Shown: positions 25,238 through 35,825, numbered from the stretch's first letter. The stretch: DNA of 64,000 nt from Phytohabitans houttuyneae (GCF_011764425.1 NZ_BLPF01000001.1:2285001-2349000), one strand, 5' to 3'. Notes: generated from the letters alone by a model not told the origin. Numbers and translations: made by a program.

Positions 25238-26209
25238 TCAGGCTGACTGCCGGATCACGAGGGAAGGTTGGAGGAGCACGGGACGCGGCGCGGTGCCCCC
25301 GTCGAGCACGCCGGCGAGAAGGTCGACACAGCGGGCGGCCGCCTCGGCGAGCGGCTGCGCGACGCTGGTGAGCCCGAGCACGCGGGCGACGGGCGTGTCG
25401 TCGAAGCCGGCGACCGCGACGCCGGGCGGCGCGACCGCGTAGGCTCCGGCGGCCAGCGAGTCGCTCGCGCACACCAGGGCGGTGGGTGGGTCCGATATGG
25501 ACAGCAGGTCGCGAGCGGCCGCCTCGCCCTCGGCCACACCGTCCACTGTGGTGCGGTGGAGGTGGGCCTGCTCGCGCCCGACGGCGCCGGCCCAGCCGGA
25601 GCGGCGGTCGTCGCCGACGCCGGAGCCTTCCGGCCAGCCGATGAAGCCGATCCGCCGGTGTCCGGCCGCGAGCAGGTGCCGCGTGGCGGCGGCGGTGCCG
25701 GCCGCGCCGTCGACGTCGACCCAGGGGTGGCTGTCCTGCGCTCCCCAGGGGCGGCCGAACGTCACGAACGGCACGCCCCGCTCGGCCAGCCACGACGTGC
25801 GCACGTCGCCGTGGTGGGTGCTGGTGAGCACGAAGCCGTCCAGCTCGTACGTGGCGAGCAGGTCGTCGTAGGTGGCGATCTCGGCCTGGTCGTCGGCGGC
25901 GGCGTAGAGCAGGATGCGGTATCCCGCCGGAGCCGCCGCCTCGGTCAGCCCGTGCAGGAAACGGTCGAGGACCGAGCCGTTGATCCCGTCGTGGGTCGGC
26001 TCGATCCGCACGGCCAGCAGGTGCGACCGGCCTGTGCGCATGAGCCGGGCGGCCTGGTTGGCTCGGTAGCCGAGGACGGCGATCGCCTCGCGCACGCGCT
26101 CCCGCGTCTCCTCGCGGACCAGATGCGGGGTGTTGAGCACGTTGGAGACCGTCTGCCGGGACACGTTGGCGTGCGCGGCAACCGTAGCGATCGTCACCTT
26201 ATCGGCCAT
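25238..26209 (-). CDS. LacI-family transcriptional regulator
   Basis: 323 residues from ATG 26209. The N-terminal LacI helix-turn-helix (VTIATVAAHANVSRQTVSNVLN) and hinge (LGYRANQAARLMRTGRS) are followed by a periplasmic-binding-protein-like sensor domain. It is the first gene of the sugar importer operon (binding protein after 11 nt). Two TTGAACGTTCAA-type sites lie upstream, between it and the divergent glycosidase, so it probably controls both sides in response to the imported sugar. Confidence 0.92.
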   Translation of the reverse strand: MADKVTIATVAAHANVSRQTVSNVLNTPHLVREETRERVREAIAVLGYRANQAARLMRTGRSHLLAVRIEPTHDGINGSVLDRFLHGLTEAAAPAGYRILLYAAADDQAEIATYDDLLATYELDGFVLTSTHHGDVRTSWLAERGVPFVTFGRPWGAQDSHPWVDVDGAAGTAAATRHLLAAGHRRIGFIGWPEGSGVGDDRRSGWAGAVGREQAHLHRTTVDGVAEGEAAARDLLSISDPPTALVCASDSLAAGAYAVAPPGVAVAGFDDTPVARVLGLTSVAQPLAEAAARCVDLLAGVLDGGTAPRPVLLQPSLVIRQSA

Positions 26210-26226
26210 TCGTACCTTCTATCCTC

Positions 26227-26238
26227 TTGAACGTTCAA
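26227..26238. promoter_or_regulatory. LacI-type operator 1
   Basis: TTGAACGTTCAA, a perfect 12-bp palindrome with the central CG typical of LacI-family sites, 18 bp upstream of the LacI start. Confidence 0.75.
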
Positions 26239-26255
26239 AGCGGTGTAGGGCATGA

Positions 26256-26268
26256 TTGGATCGTTCAA
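26256..26268. promoter_or_regulatory. LacI-type operator 2
   Basis: TTGGATCGTTCAA, a near copy of operator 1 with one right half-site conserved (CGTTCAA). The centres of the two sites are about 30 bp (three helical turns) apart, between the divergent genes. Confidence 0.5.
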
Positions 26269-26340
26269 GTTTCTGGGTTGTTTCGCACTTTGCTCTGCGC
26301 AGGCCGATCTGTCAAGACTGAGCACAGGAGGTAGCCGCTC

Positions 26341-28338
26341 GTGCCGGATCGCAAGCTGCAACCGCTGCTACACGACCTCGTCACCACGACGGTGGCGCCG
26401 ACGACCGTGCTCAGCGGGGGCGGTGGGCAGGTCAGCGGCACCGGCGTCGAAGGCGTCTTCCACGCCGACACCCGCGTGCTCGCCGAGGCCCGGCTGCTGG
26501 TCGACGGCCGCGAGCCGGACGCGATCGGGCACACGGCGGCCGGGCCGGGCGCCACCCGGTTCGTCTCGCTCGTGCGCTGGCTCGGCACCCGCATCGCCGA
26601 CCCCACCGTGCGGATCGACCGGACCCGCCGGGTGCGGCCGGGCGGCGTGGCCGAGGAGATCGTGGTCTCCTCGACCGCCGACGTGCCCGTCCACGCCACC
26701 GTGACGCTCGACCTGGCCTGCGACCTCGCGCCGATGGACGTGGTCAAGTCCGGCGGCACGGCGGCGCGCCTCGCCCCGGTGGAGCCGCTGGTGTGGCGCG
26801 CCGACGGGGTGACGGTGCGGGTGACCGGCGACGGCGCCGTCGACGCCGAACGCCTCACCTGGAGCGTCGACCTTCCGACCCGCGGGAGCGTCACGCTGCG
26901 CTGGCAGATGGCCGTCGACGATCCACGCGCCATGGTCGCCGCGCCCTCCGGCCCGGTCGAGTGGTCCCGCCCCGAGGTCACCGCCGACGACCACCGCCTG
27001 GTCCGCCTGCTCGACCGCTCGCTCGACGACCTGGCCTCGCTGCGGCTGGCCGATGGCGGCGACACGTACCTGGGCGCGGGCGTGCCCTGGTTTCTCACGC
27101 TCTTCGGGCGGGACAGCATCTGGGCCGCGCGCATGCTGCTCCCGCTCGGCACCGAGCTGGCCGCCGGAACGCTACGGGTGCTCGCCCGGCGGCAGGGCGC
27201 CCGCGAGGACGACCGCTCCGGCGAGGCACCCGGCAAGATCATGCACGAGCTGCGCCGCCACGACACCCGCCACCAGGGCGAGCAGATCGAGCTTCCCGCG
27301 GCGTACTACGGGACTGTCGACGCCACCCCGCTCTGGGTCAGCCTGCTGCACGACGCCTGGCGGTGGGGCATGCCGGCCGAAGAGGTGGCCGCGCTGATCC
27401 CGCACGTCGAGGTGGCACTGGGTTGGCTGGGCACACACACCGACTTCGTGCGCTACGTGGACCGCAGCGGCCGCGGCCTGGCCAACCAGGGCTGGAAGGA
27501 CTCCGGCGACGCGGTGCGCTTCCGCGACGGCCGCCACGCCGAGCCGCCGATCGCGCTGGCCGAGGTGCAGGGCTACACCTACCAGGCGGCCCTGCACGGC
27601 GCCGCGCTGCTGGACGCCTTCGACCGCCCCGGCGCCGACCGCTGGCGTGAGCACGCGGGGGCACTGGCCGAGCGCTTCCGCGCGCGGTACTGGGTGGACG
27701 GTCCACAGGGGACGTACCCGGCGCTGGCGCTGGACCGCGACGGCCGCCCGGTGGACGCGCTGACCAGCAACATCGGGCACCTGCTCGGCACCGGCCTGCT
27801 CACCGCCAAAGAGTCCACGGCGGTGGCCGAGGCACTCGCCTCCCCCGCCCTCTCCGGCGGCTTCGGGTTGCGCACGATGTCCACACAGGACGCCGGATAC
27901 AGCCCGCTGTCGTACCACTGCGGCTCGATCTGGGCACACGACACCGCGATCGTGCTGGCCGGCCTGGCCCGCGAGGGCTTCGGGCCGGCGGCGGCGCGGC
28001 TCGCCGACGGCCTCCTGACGGCCGGCGAGGCGTTCGGCTACCGTCTCCCCGAGCTCTACGGCGGCGACGACCGTACCGACTTCGCCCGCCCGATGCCCTA
28101 CCCCGCCGCCTGCCGCCCGCAAGCCTGGTCCGCGGCGGCCGCTGTCGTCGTGCTGCACGCCGCGCTCGGCATCTACCCCGACATCCCCGCCGGCCGCGTC
28201 ACCCTCCGCCCGTCCCTCCCGCTGGGCGCCGTGCACGCCCGCGGCCTGCAAATCGCCAGCCACAGGGTGGAAGCCTCCGTCGACGCCGCCGGCCACGCCC
28301 GCCTGACCGGCCTCCCAACCAACCTGACAATCCATTAG
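26341..28338 (+). CDS. glycogen-debranching-type glycosidase (amylo-alpha-1,6-glucosidase family)
   Basis: 665 residues from GTG 26341 with AGGAGG upstream. Residues about 10-200 are a glycogen-debranching N-terminal beta domain (GVEGVFHADTRVLAEARL). Residues 225-650 are an (alpha/alpha)6 barrel: PWFLTLFGRDSIWAARML, NQGWKDSGDAV, SNIGHLLGTGLL and WAHDTAIVLAGL. Asp/Glu residues in FGRDS and KDSGD are candidate catalytic or substrate-binding residues. It is divergent from, and probably co-regulated with, the LacI-sugar importer operon. The exact polymer is unknown. Confidence 0.85.
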   Translation: MPDRKLQPLLHDLVTTTVAPTTVLSGGGGQVSGTGVEGVFHADTRVLAEARLLVDGREPDAIGHTAAGPGATRFVSLVRWLGTRIADPTVRIDRTRRVRPGGVAEEIVVSSTADVPVHATVTLDLACDLAPMDVVKSGGTAARLAPVEPLVWRADGVTVRVTGDGAVDAERLTWSVDLPTRGSVTLRWQMAVDDPRAMVAAPSGPVEWSRPEVTADDHRLVRLLDRSLDDLASLRLADGGDTYLGAGVPWFLTLFGRDSIWAARMLLPLGTELAAGTLRVLARRQGAREDDRSGEAPGKIMHELRRHDTRHQGEQIELPAAYYGTVDATPLWVSLLHDAWRWGMPAEEVAALIPHVEVALGWLGTHTDFVRYVDRSGRGLANQGWKDSGDAVRFRDGRHAEPPIALAEVQGYTYQAALHGAALLDAFDRPGADRWREHAGALAERFRARYWVDGPQGTYPALALDRDGRPVDALTSNIGHLLGTGLLTAKESTAVAEALASPALSGGFGLRTMSTQDAGYSPLSYHCGSIWAHDTAIVLAGLAREGFGPAAARLADGLLTAGEAFGYRLPELYGGDDRTDFARPMPYPAACRPQAWSAAAAVVVLHAALGIYPDIPAGRVTLRPSLPLGAVHARGLQIASHRVEASVDAAGHARLTGLPTNLTIH

Positions 28339-28339
28339 C

Positions 28340-28642
28340 GGGCTACCGCGACGTCCGCGGTGTTCCGGTCGCTCAGCTTGTTTTGATCAAGGCTGTGGTC
28401 TGCTCTTTCTCGACAGGTGGCGAGCAAGGGCCGGGTTCGTGGCGCTGCTGCGGCGCAGCCACCGAACGAAGCTCGGCCGGTGATCCCGGCCGTTGTGGAG
28501 CGCCCGGGTGCGGCCAAGACCGTGATCAACCCGACGTCAGAGGCGGCCGCAGGCCCCGGGGTAAGGCTCGGGGGCCGCGGAGGGTGAGGCCGCGGGAGCA
28601 ACGGTCTGGACCACGACGGGCATCGCGGTAGCTCGGATCTGT
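28340..28642. mobile_element. MITE-like element with inverted ends (dispersed repeat, copy B)
   Basis: The 348-bp gap 28339-28686 has no intact gene. Its left end (28340-28368, GGGCTACCGCGACGTCCGCGG...) matches the reverse complement of its right end (near 28610-28635) with few mismatches, and 28575-28642 also matches copy A at 18815-18885. Inside are a 7-bp hairpin (28474-28492, CGGCCGG/CCGGCCG) and imperfect inverted TTGATCA segments. No transposase gene and no clear target duplication were seen, so a non-autonomous element or REP-like family is the best reading. Confidence 0.55.
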
Positions 28643-28686
28643 TTTGGGTTGCCCTCACAAGAGCGCCGACGGCCCTGGGTGCGTGC

Positions 28687-28859
28687 TCAGGAGGCGGAGG
28701 CGACCTTCCACAGATGGCCGTCGGGGTCGGCCAGCGACGACGAGCCCTCGCGAGGGTGAGCAGCGCAAACCGGGGATGTCCTGCGTTACCGTCCCGCCCG
28801 GGCCGTCGGCGTAGAAGGTCTTCGCCCGCCGCGCATGATCGTGGTTACCGCGAACGACA

Positions 28860-28860
<1 letters not shown>
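28687..28860 (-). pseudogene. decayed VOC/glyoxalase-family gene
   Basis: The ATG (28860) overlaps the dapB stop (TGATG). In shifting frames one reads MSFAVTTI, RRAKTFYADG, FALLTLARA and finally LADPDGHLWKVASAS with a stop at 28687. These are the start, first-strand and last-strand motifs of a VOC protein. About half the normal length is missing, and at least three frame changes are needed, so unlike the single-base breaks elsewhere this is a true remnant. Confidence 0.6.
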
Positions 28861-29651
<791 letters not shown>

Positions 29652-30563
29652 TCACGCGAAGAAGGCCGCCAGCTCACGGTCGCGTGCCGCGCGCTCGGTG
29701 GACTCGGTCGGGTACGGCATGTGTCCGGCGCTGAGCACGTAGAGCCGCTTCGGGCCGGCGAGGGCGTGGTAGACGGCGAACTGCCCGATCGGCGGTACGG
29801 CCGGGTCGCGGCGGGCCACCGAGACGAACGTCGGGATGCGGATGCGGGTCGCGGCGGTCGCGGCGTCGAAGTAGCCGAGCACGTCGCGTACCTGCGGCTC
29901 GCGCGCCACCAGCCGCCGCACCGCCTCTCCGCTCCCGGTGCAGGGCACGGCCAGCCGCAGCGGGTGGTGGCCGAAGCTGGGCAGGTAGAAGTGGGCGCGG
30001 CGGAAGCGGTCGTCCCACGGCAGGGCCAGCGCGCCGATGCCGCCACCGAAGCTGCCGCCGTTGTAGTCCAGCCGCTCGATGCCCGGAAACCGCTCCAGCA
30101 GCACCGAGGCCGAGCGCCACACGTCGGCGGCGCAGAAGCGGTGCACGTACGTCTGGCGCGAGCCGATGCCGTGCAGCACGTGCTCGGCGGTCACCGGCGG
30201 GATCGTGGGTGACAGGCTGCGCGGCAGTCCCGGCGCACACGGGAAGATCTTCGCGGCCGAGGGCGCCGGCGCGTACTCGTCGGGGCCGTCCGGGCGGCCC
30301 TGGTAGCCGTGGCTCACCACCATGCCGTGGGTCACGTCGGTGGTCCGCGGGTACGTGAGCCAGGCGAACGCCCGCTCGCCTGTGGACGAGTCGAACGTCA
30401 GCTCTTCGACCCGCCGGCCGAGGCGGGCGTCGTCGTACCGCCGGTGGACCCGCCAGCACAGTGGCGGTGTGGTCAGTTCCTCGCGCGTGGCGCGCCAGAA
30501 CGCGTCGAAGTCGGCAGGCTCTGGCGGTGGTGCGGGAGGCTCGGGGAGGGGCCCGTCGCTCAT
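29652..30563 (-). CDS. acetylxylan-esterase (AXE1/BS cephalosporin deacetylase) family hydrolase
   Basis: 303 residues. N-terminal PADFDAFWRATREEL is typical of the family. The nucleophile motif is GGSFGGG (near residue 170), the likely acid Asp is in SVARRDPAVPP and the His in SAGHMPYP. The oxyanion region is MVVSHGYQGR. Such enzymes remove O-acetyl groups from xylo-oligosaccharides or related esters. No signal peptide is seen, so it is probably intracellular. It ends 30 nt before the dapB start on the same strand. Confidence 0.82.
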   Translation of the reverse strand: MSDGPLPEPPAPPPEPADFDAFWRATREELTTPPLCWRVHRRYDDARLGRRVEELTFDSSTGERAFAWLTYPRTTDVTHGMVVSHGYQGRPDGPDEYAPAPSAAKIFPCAPGLPRSLSPTIPPVTAEHVLHGIGSRQTYVHRFCAADVWRSASVLLERFPGIERLDYNGGSFGGGIGALALPWDDRFRRAHFYLPSFGHHPLRLAVPCTGSGEAVRRLVAREPQVRDVLGYFDAATAATRIRIPTFVSVARRDPAVPPIGQFAVYHALAGPKRLYVLSAGHMPYPTESTERAARDRELAAFFA

Positions 30564-30602
30564 CGCGATCTATGGTGCCGCCCCGCCACGAGTGGGCTCA
30601 AG

Positions 30603-30630
30603 GCCCTGATAGATAGACCACGATCAGGGC
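30603..30630 (-). terminator. hairpin after the M16 peptidase gene
   Basis: GCCCTGAT and ATCAGGGC form an 8-bp stem with a 12-nt loop, 12 nt after the stop at 30643. No U-tract follows. Confidence 0.4.
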
Positions 30631-30642
30631 ACCAAAATGCCC

Positions 30643-31899
30643 CTATACCGGCCCAATAACCGCCAGCGAGGTGGGTCGGGTCAGCAGATCGGTGGCAAGT
30701 GAGTTCACCTGGTCGAGGGTCACGGCGTCGACGCGGGCGAGCAGCTCGTCGACGGAAAGCACCCCGCCGTACAGCAGCTCGCCCTTGGCCAGCCGGCTCA
30801 TCCGCGAGCCGGTGTCCTCAAGGCCCAGCACGTACGACCCCTTGGACATGCCCTTGCCGCGGGCCAGCTCCGCCTCGGTGAAGCCCTTCGCCGCCACCTC
30901 CGCCAGCTCGGCCCGGGTCAGCTCCAGCACCTCGTCGACCTTGCCCGGCGCGCAGCCGGCGTAGACCGCGAAGAGGCCGGTGTCCGCGTACTGGCTGGAG
31001 TACGAGTAGACCGAGTACGCCAGGCCACGCTTTTCCCGGATCTCCTGGAACAGGCGGCTGGACATGCCGCCGCCGAGCACGTTGTTGAGCACGCCGAGCG
31101 CGAACCGCCGCTCGTCGAGCCGCCCGATGCCGGGGCAGCCGAGCACGAGGTGCGCCTGCTCGGTGTCCTTACCGCGTACCACGGTGTCCGGCGCCTGTGT
31201 CGGGACGGCGGCCACCGGCCGCAGCGGCGACGGCGTGCCCCCACCGGCCAGGTCGAGGTTGCTCCGCACCAGCTCGACCACGACGTCGTGGTCGAGGTTG
31301 CCGGCGGCGGCGACCACAATGGACGGTGCCAGGTACCGGTCGTGGTAGAAGCCCTCGATCTGCGCGCGGGTCATCGGCGCGATCGTCTCGGCGGTGCCGG
31401 AGATCAGCCGGCCCAGCGGGTGCGCGCCGTAGACGGCCTCGGCGAAGACGTCGTGCACCTCGTCGCCGGGCTCGTCGTCGTGCATGGCGATCTCTTCGAG
31501 GATCACGCCGCGCTCGGTCTCCACGTCGGCCGCATCCAGCACCGAGTGGGAGACCAGGTCGCACATCACGTCGATGGCGAGCGGCAGGTCCTCGTCGAGG
31601 ACCCGCGCGTAGTAGCAGGTGTACTCCTTGGTGGTGAACGCGTTGGTCTCGCCGCCCACCGCCTCGATCTGGGCCGAGATGTCCAGCGCGCTGCGCCGCT
31701 CGGTGCCCTTGAAGAGCAGGTGCTCCAGGAAGTGCGACACGCCGGCCTGCTCGGGTGCCTCGTCGCGGGAGCCGATGCCGACCCACACGCCGAACGAGAC
31801 GCTCCGCATCGACGGGATCGCCTCGGTCAGCACCCTAAGGCCCGAGGGCAGCACGGTACGTCGTACCGTACTGCCCCCGTCCCTGTTGTCCAGCGTCAT
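30643..31899 (-). CDS. M16-family zinc metallopeptidase
   Basis: 418 residues; ATG 31899 overlaps the pnp stop (TGATG). The inverted zinc motif HFLEH (about 56-60), with the downstream Glu in the EIAMHDDEPGDEV region, marks the active N-terminal half. The C-terminal half carries the YSVYSYSSQYADTG strand and the R/Y pair. This gene regularly follows pnp in actinomycetes and is related to PqqL/mitochondrial processing peptidase. The target is unknown. Confidence 0.92.
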   Translation of the reverse strand: MTLDNRDGGSTVRRTVLPSGLRVLTEAIPSMRSVSFGVWVGIGSRDEAPEQAGVSHFLEHLLFKGTERRSALDISAQIEAVGGETNAFTTKEYTCYYARVLDEDLPLAIDVMCDLVSHSVLDAADVETERGVILEEIAMHDDEPGDEVHDVFAEAVYGAHPLGRLISGTAETIAPMTRAQIEGFYHDRYLAPSIVVAAAGNLDHDVVVELVRSNLDLAGGGTPSPLRPVAAVPTQAPDTVVRGKDTEQAHLVLGCPGIGRLDERRFALGVLNNVLGGGMSSRLFQEIREKRGLAYSVYSYSSQYADTGLFAVYAGCAPGKVDEVLELTRAELAEVAAKGFTEAELARGKGMSKGSYVLGLEDTGSRMSRLAKGELLYGGVLSVDELLARVDAVTLDQVNSLATDLLTRPTSLAVIGPV

Positions 31900-34253
31900 C
31901 AGCGGCGGTGCCGGCGCCGGCGTGGGCCGCCTTCGCTGTCGCCCTCACCCTCGCGCTCGCCGCGGCTCGGGCCACGGTCGCCGCCGTCGCGGTCACCGCG
32001 GTCGCGCGGACCCCGGTCGCCACCGCGAGCCGGCGGCCGGTCGCCACCGTCGGCCTCGGCCGGGGCCTCTTCGCCCTCGGCGCGCACCTTGTCCAGGTAG
32101 ATCTTGCCGCGCTGGTCGATGTCGGCGATCTGCACCTCGACCTTGTCACCGACGTTGAGGTAGTCCTCGACCTTTTCGACCCGCTTGCCGTTGCCCACCT
32201 TGGAGATGTGCAGCAGGCCGTCGCGGCCGGGCAGCAGCGAGATGAACGCGCCGAACGCGGCCGTCTTCACCACCGTGCCGAGGAACTTGTCGCCCACCTT
32301 GGGCAGCGTCGGGTTGGCGATCGCGTTGATCCGCTCGACGGCGGCCTCGGCCGAGGGGCCGTTGGTCGCGCCGACGTAGATCGTGCCGTCGTCCTCGATG
32401 GAGATCTCGGCGCCGGTCTCGTCCTGGATCGCGTTGATCGTCTGGCCCTTCGGCCCGATCACCATGCCGATCTTGTCAACCGGGATCTTGACGGTGGTGA
32501 CCCGCGGCGCGTACTCGGACATCGTGGCCGGCGCCTCGATGGCCTCCTGCATCACGTCGAGGATCGTCTGCCGCGCGTCGTGGGCCTGCTGCAGCGCGGC
32601 GGCAAGCACGTCGGACGGGATGCCGTCGAGCTTGGTGTCGAGCTGGAGCGCGGTCACGAACTCCCGCGTGCCGGCGACCTTGAAGTCCATGTCGCCGTAC
32701 GCGTCCTCGGCGCCGAGGATGTCGGTGAGGCTCACGTACTGCGTCTTGCCCTCGACCTCGTCCGAGATCAGACCCATCGCGATGCCCGCGACCGGCGCCT
32801 TGAGCGGCACGCCGGCGGACAGCAGCGACATGGTCGAGGCGCAGACCGAACCCATCGAGGTCGAACCGTTGGACCCGAGGGCCTCGGAGACCTGGCGGAT
32901 CGCGTACGGGAACTCCTCGCGGCTGGGCAGCACCGGGATCAGCGCCCGCTCGGCCAGCGCGCCGTGGCCGATCTCGCGGCGCTTGGGGGCGCCGACGCGG
33001 CCGGTCTCACCCGTCGAGTACGGCGGGAAGTTGTAGTTGTGCATGTAGCGCTTGTGCTTTTCCGGCGACAGCGTGTCGAGCTGCTGCTCCATGCGGAGCA
33101 TGTTGAGCGTGGTGACGCCGAGGATCTGCGTCTCGCCCCGCTCGAACAGCGCCGAGCCGTGCACCCGAGGCAGCACCTCGGTCTCGGCGGTCAGCGGCCG
33201 GATGTCGCGCGGGCCGCGGCCGTCGATGCGCACCTGGTCGCGGAGCACGCGGGTGCGCACCTCCGACTTGACCAGCGAGCGGAACGCCGGGGAGATCTCC
33301 TTCTCCCGGCCTTCGTACTGCGGGGCGACGACCTCGAACGCCTTGTCCTTGATGCGGTCGAGGGCCTCCTCGCGCTCCGCCTTGCCGGCGATCTTCAGCG
33401 CTTCGGTGACCTCACCGCGGACCGCGCTGGAGACCGTCTCGAAGACGTCGTCCTGGTAGTCGAGGAAGACCGGGAACTCGGCGACCGGCTTGGCGGCCGA
33501 CTCGGCGATCTCGCTCTGCGCGCGGCACAGCTCGCGGATCGCCGGCTTGGACGCCTCGAGGCCACCCGCGACGACCTCTTCGGTCGGGGCGGTGCCGCCA
33601 GCCGCGACAAGGCCGACCGTGTGCTCGGTGGCCTCCGCCTCGACCATCATGATCGCGACGTCGCCGTCGGGCAGGACCCGGCCGGCGACGACCATGTCGA
33701 ACGTGGCCCGCGCCAGCTCCTCGTGGGTCGGGAACGCCACCCACTGGCCGTCGACGTGCGCCATCCGCGTAGCACCGATCGGGCCGGAGAACGGCAGGCC
33801 GGAGAGCTTGGTGGACAGCGAGGCGGCGTTGATCGCCACCACGTCGTACGGGTGGGCCGGGTCGAGCGCCAGGACCGTCTCGACGACCTGGACCTCGTTG
33901 CGCAGGCCCTTGACGAAGCTCGGGCGCAGCGGCCGGTCGATCAGGCGGCACGTGAGGATCGCGTCCTCGCTGGGCCGGCCCTCGCGCCGGAAGAACGAGC
34001 CGGGGATCCGACCCGCCGCGTACATGCGCTCTTCGACGTCGACCGTCAGCGGGAAGAAGTCGTACTGCTCCTTCGGCTGCTTGCTCGCGGTCGTCGCGGA
34101 GAGGACGACGGTGTCGCCGAGCTGGGCGATCACCGAGCCGGCGGCCTGCTTGGCCAGCCGGCCGGTGGAGAAGGTGATCTCACGGGTGCCGAACGACCCG
34201 TTGTCGATCACTGCGGTGCTTTTCTGGTTGCCGAGGCTGTTGTGCTCGGTCAT
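31899..34253 (-). CDS. pnp: polyribonucleotide nucleotidyltransferase (PNPase)
   Basis: 784 residues from ATG 34253 ([10 protein letters not shown]). A phosphorolytic 3'-5' exoribonuclease; in Streptomyces it also adds 3' tails. Order: first RNase PH domain ([18 protein letters not shown]), helical domain, second RNase PH domain with [15 protein letters not shown] and [15 protein letters not shown], then KH ([12 protein letters not shown]) and S1 ([30 protein letters not shown]). The C-terminus is an Arg/Gly/Asp-rich tail of about 60 residues, possibly an RNA-contact region. rpsO lies upstream. Confidence 0.97.
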   Translation of the reverse strand: MTEHNSLGNQKSTAVIDNGSFGTREITFSTGRLAKQAAGSVIAQLGDTVVLSATTASKQPKEQYDFFPLTVDVEERMYAAGRIPGSFFRREGRPSEDAILTCRLIDRPLRPSFVKGLRNEVQVVETVLALDPAHPYDVVAINAASLSTKLSGLPFSGPIGATRMAHVDGQWVAFPTHEELARATFDMVVAGRVLPDGDVAIMMVEAEATEHTVGLVAAGGTAPTEEVVAGGLEASKPAIRELCRAQSEIAESAAKPVAEFPVFLDYQDDVFETVSSAVRGEVTEALKIAGKAEREEALDRIKDKAFEVVAPQYEGREKEISPAFRSLVKSEVRTRVLRDQVRIDGRGPRDIRPLTAETEVLPRVHGSALFERGETQILGVTTLNMLRMEQQLDTLSPEKHKRYMHNYNFPPYSTGETGRVGAPKRREIGHGALAERALIPVLPSREEFPYAIRQVSEALGSNGSTSMGSVCASTMSLLSAGVPLKAPVAGIAMGLISDEVEGKTQYVSLTDILGAEDAYGDMDFKVAGTREFVTALQLDTKLDGIPSDVLAAALQQAHDARQTILDVMQEAIEAPATMSEYAPRVTTVKIPVDKIGMVIGPKGQTINAIQDETGAEISIEDDGTIYVGATNGPSAEAAVERINAIANPTLPKVGDKFLGTVVKTAAFGAFISLLPGRDGLLHISKVGNGKRVEKVEDYLNVGDKVEVQIADIDQRGKIYLDKVRAEGEEAPAEADGGDRPPARGGDRGPRDRGDRDGGDRGPSRGEREGEGDSEGGPRRRRHRR

Positions 34254-34413
34254 GTTCTGGACGCACTCCTCTTCGATCGTGGGGGCCACAACCGTGGGAG
34301 CTGCTCAGACGGGCCGGTCTTCGATCGAAGCGCCCGGGGCCGGCGTGCGGCGGCCCGGGGGCCACTACCGAGGACCGGTGCGTCGATCCGCTCCCGGGCC
34401 CCTCTTGTGGTGA

Positions 34414-34435
34414 GGGAGCGACTCGCGCCGCTCCC
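34414..34435 (-). terminator. hairpin between rpsO and pnp
   Basis: GGGAGCG and CGCTCCC form a 7-bp stem around 8 nt, 9 nt after the rpsO stop. It may be a processing site or attenuator in the 190-bp rpsO-pnp gap, which otherwise has no gene. Confidence 0.4.
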
Positions 34436-34443
34436 CCGTCAGT

Positions 34444-34713
34444 TCACCGCCGCAAACCGAGCCGTTCGATGATCGACCGGTAGCGGTTGATGTCCTTCTT
34501 CGCCATGTAGTTCAGGAGGCGGCGGCGACGACCCACCAGAAGCAGCAGACCACGACGGCTGTGGTGGTCGTGCTTGTGCACCTTGAGGTGCTCGGTGAGC
34601 TCGGCGATCCGCTTGGTGAGCACCGCGACCTGCACTTCCGGGGAACCGGTGTCCCCCTCGACAGTCGCGTACTCTTCCCTGATCTTGGCCTTTGCTTGCT
34701 GGTCGAGCGCCAT
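34444..34713 (-). CDS. rpsO: 30S ribosomal protein S15
   Basis: 89 residues from ATG 34713 (MALDQQAK). S15 binds the central domain of 16S rRNA. The full family sequence is present: [31 protein letters not shown] and [12 protein letters not shown]. Length is exact for the family. It sits between ribF and pnp, the common rpsO-pnp order. Confidence 0.97.
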   Translation of the reverse strand: MALDQQAKAKIREEYATVEGDTGSPEVQVAVLTKRIAELTEHLKVHKHDHHSRRGLLLLVGRRRRLLNYMAKKDINRYRSIIERLGLRR

Positions 34714-34824
34714 TTTCTCCCTGTTCTGTGGGCTTGTCCCAGTCCGGGCCCGCGGCGTCGTGCAGGCACACCGAACAGAACGTCGTAACACGACGTCCCG
34801 GTAACACTACCAGCCCGTGGGACG

Positions 34825-35751
34825 CTACTTGCGGAGCAGTGTCCGGGTCTGGGCCACATCCTCCTTGATCTGGGCAATCAAGGGCTCGACCCCGTCGTAC
34901 TTCACCTGGCCGCGCAGGTTGGCGACAAGATCAAGGCCGAGGCGCTCGCCGTAGAGGTCGCCGTCGAAGTCCAGGATGTGCGCCTCCACCCGCCGGTCCT
35001 CACCCGAAAAGGTGGGGTTGGTGCCGACCGAGGCCGCGGCCGGCAGGCGCTCACTGCCGCGGATCACCCATCCGGCGTACACGCCGTCGGCCGGCACCGC
35101 CGTGTGAGTGCCGGTGAGGAAGTTGGCGGTGGGGAAGCCGAGCTGGCGGCCACGCTGGTCGCCCCGGACGATCACACCCTCCACCCGGTGCGGGCGGCCG
35201 AGCGCCTCGGCGGCCGCGGCCACGTCGCCGGCGGCCACGCAGGCCCGGATGTAGGTCGAGGAGAAGACCGTGTGACCGCTGGCCACGAGCGGCGAGTCCT
35301 CCACCGCGAAGCCCCACCGGCGGCCCAGCTCGCGCAGCAGCGCCCCGTCGCCGGCCGCCTTGTGGCCGAAGCGGAAGTTGTCACCCACGACGACCGCGGC
35401 CGCGTGCAGGTGCTCCACAAGCACGTCGTGGACGAACGCCTCGGGCGAGAGCCGGGAGAACTCCAGCGTGAACGGCACCACGCACAGCACGTCGACGTCC
35501 AGCTCGGCGATCAGCTCCGCCTTGCGCCGCGGCTCGGTGAGCACCGCGGGGTGGGTGCCCGGCCGGACCACCTCGGACGGGTGCGGGTCGAAGGTCAACA
35601 CCACCGCCTGGAGGCCGGCCTCACGGGCCCGCTTCACCGCGTGCCCGATGGTCGCCTGGTGTCCCCTGTGGACACCGTCGAACACGCCGATCGTGACCAC
35701 CGAACGCCCGAACCCGCTGGGCACCGCGTTGTACCCCCGCCACCTCTCCAT
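34825..35751 (-). CDS. ribF: bifunctional riboflavin kinase/FAD synthetase
   Basis: 308 residues from ATG 35751. Makes FMN then FAD. The N-terminal nucleotidyltransferase has GVFDGVHRGHQ and VVGDNFRFGHKAAGD. The C-terminal riboflavin kinase has GDQRGRQLGFPTAN and the closing VEAHILDFDGDLYG. It lies upstream of rpsO. In many actinomycetes truB is next to ribF; here the NACHT gene separates them. Confidence 0.95.
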   Translation of the reverse strand: MERWRGYNAVPSGFGRSVVTIGVFDGVHRGHQATIGHAVKRAREAGLQAVVLTFDPHPSEVVRPGTHPAVLTEPRRKAELIAELDVDVLCVVPFTLEFSRLSPEAFVHDVLVEHLHAAAVVVGDNFRFGHKAAGDGALLRELGRRWGFAVEDSPLVASGHTVFSSTYIRACVAAGDVAAAAEALGRPHRVEGVIVRGDQRGRQLGFPTANFLTGTHTAVPADGVYAGWVIRGSERLPAAASVGTNPTFSGEDRRVEAHILDFDGDLYGERLGLDLVANLRGQVKYDGVEPLIAQIKEDVAQTRTLLRK

Positions 35752-35825
35752 GCCGACAGCTTAGGCCGGATGGTGCCGCCACCAGCGCGTGTGCGTCATC
35801 ACTGTGTCTGTGGCACCCTCGGCGC

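Noticed and set aside
31908-34472. 854-codon open frame on the plus strand across pnp and rpsO
   Set aside because: It is the antisense of clear PNPase motifs. Its His/Arg/Asp-rich composition is the usual shadow of GC-rich coding sequence.
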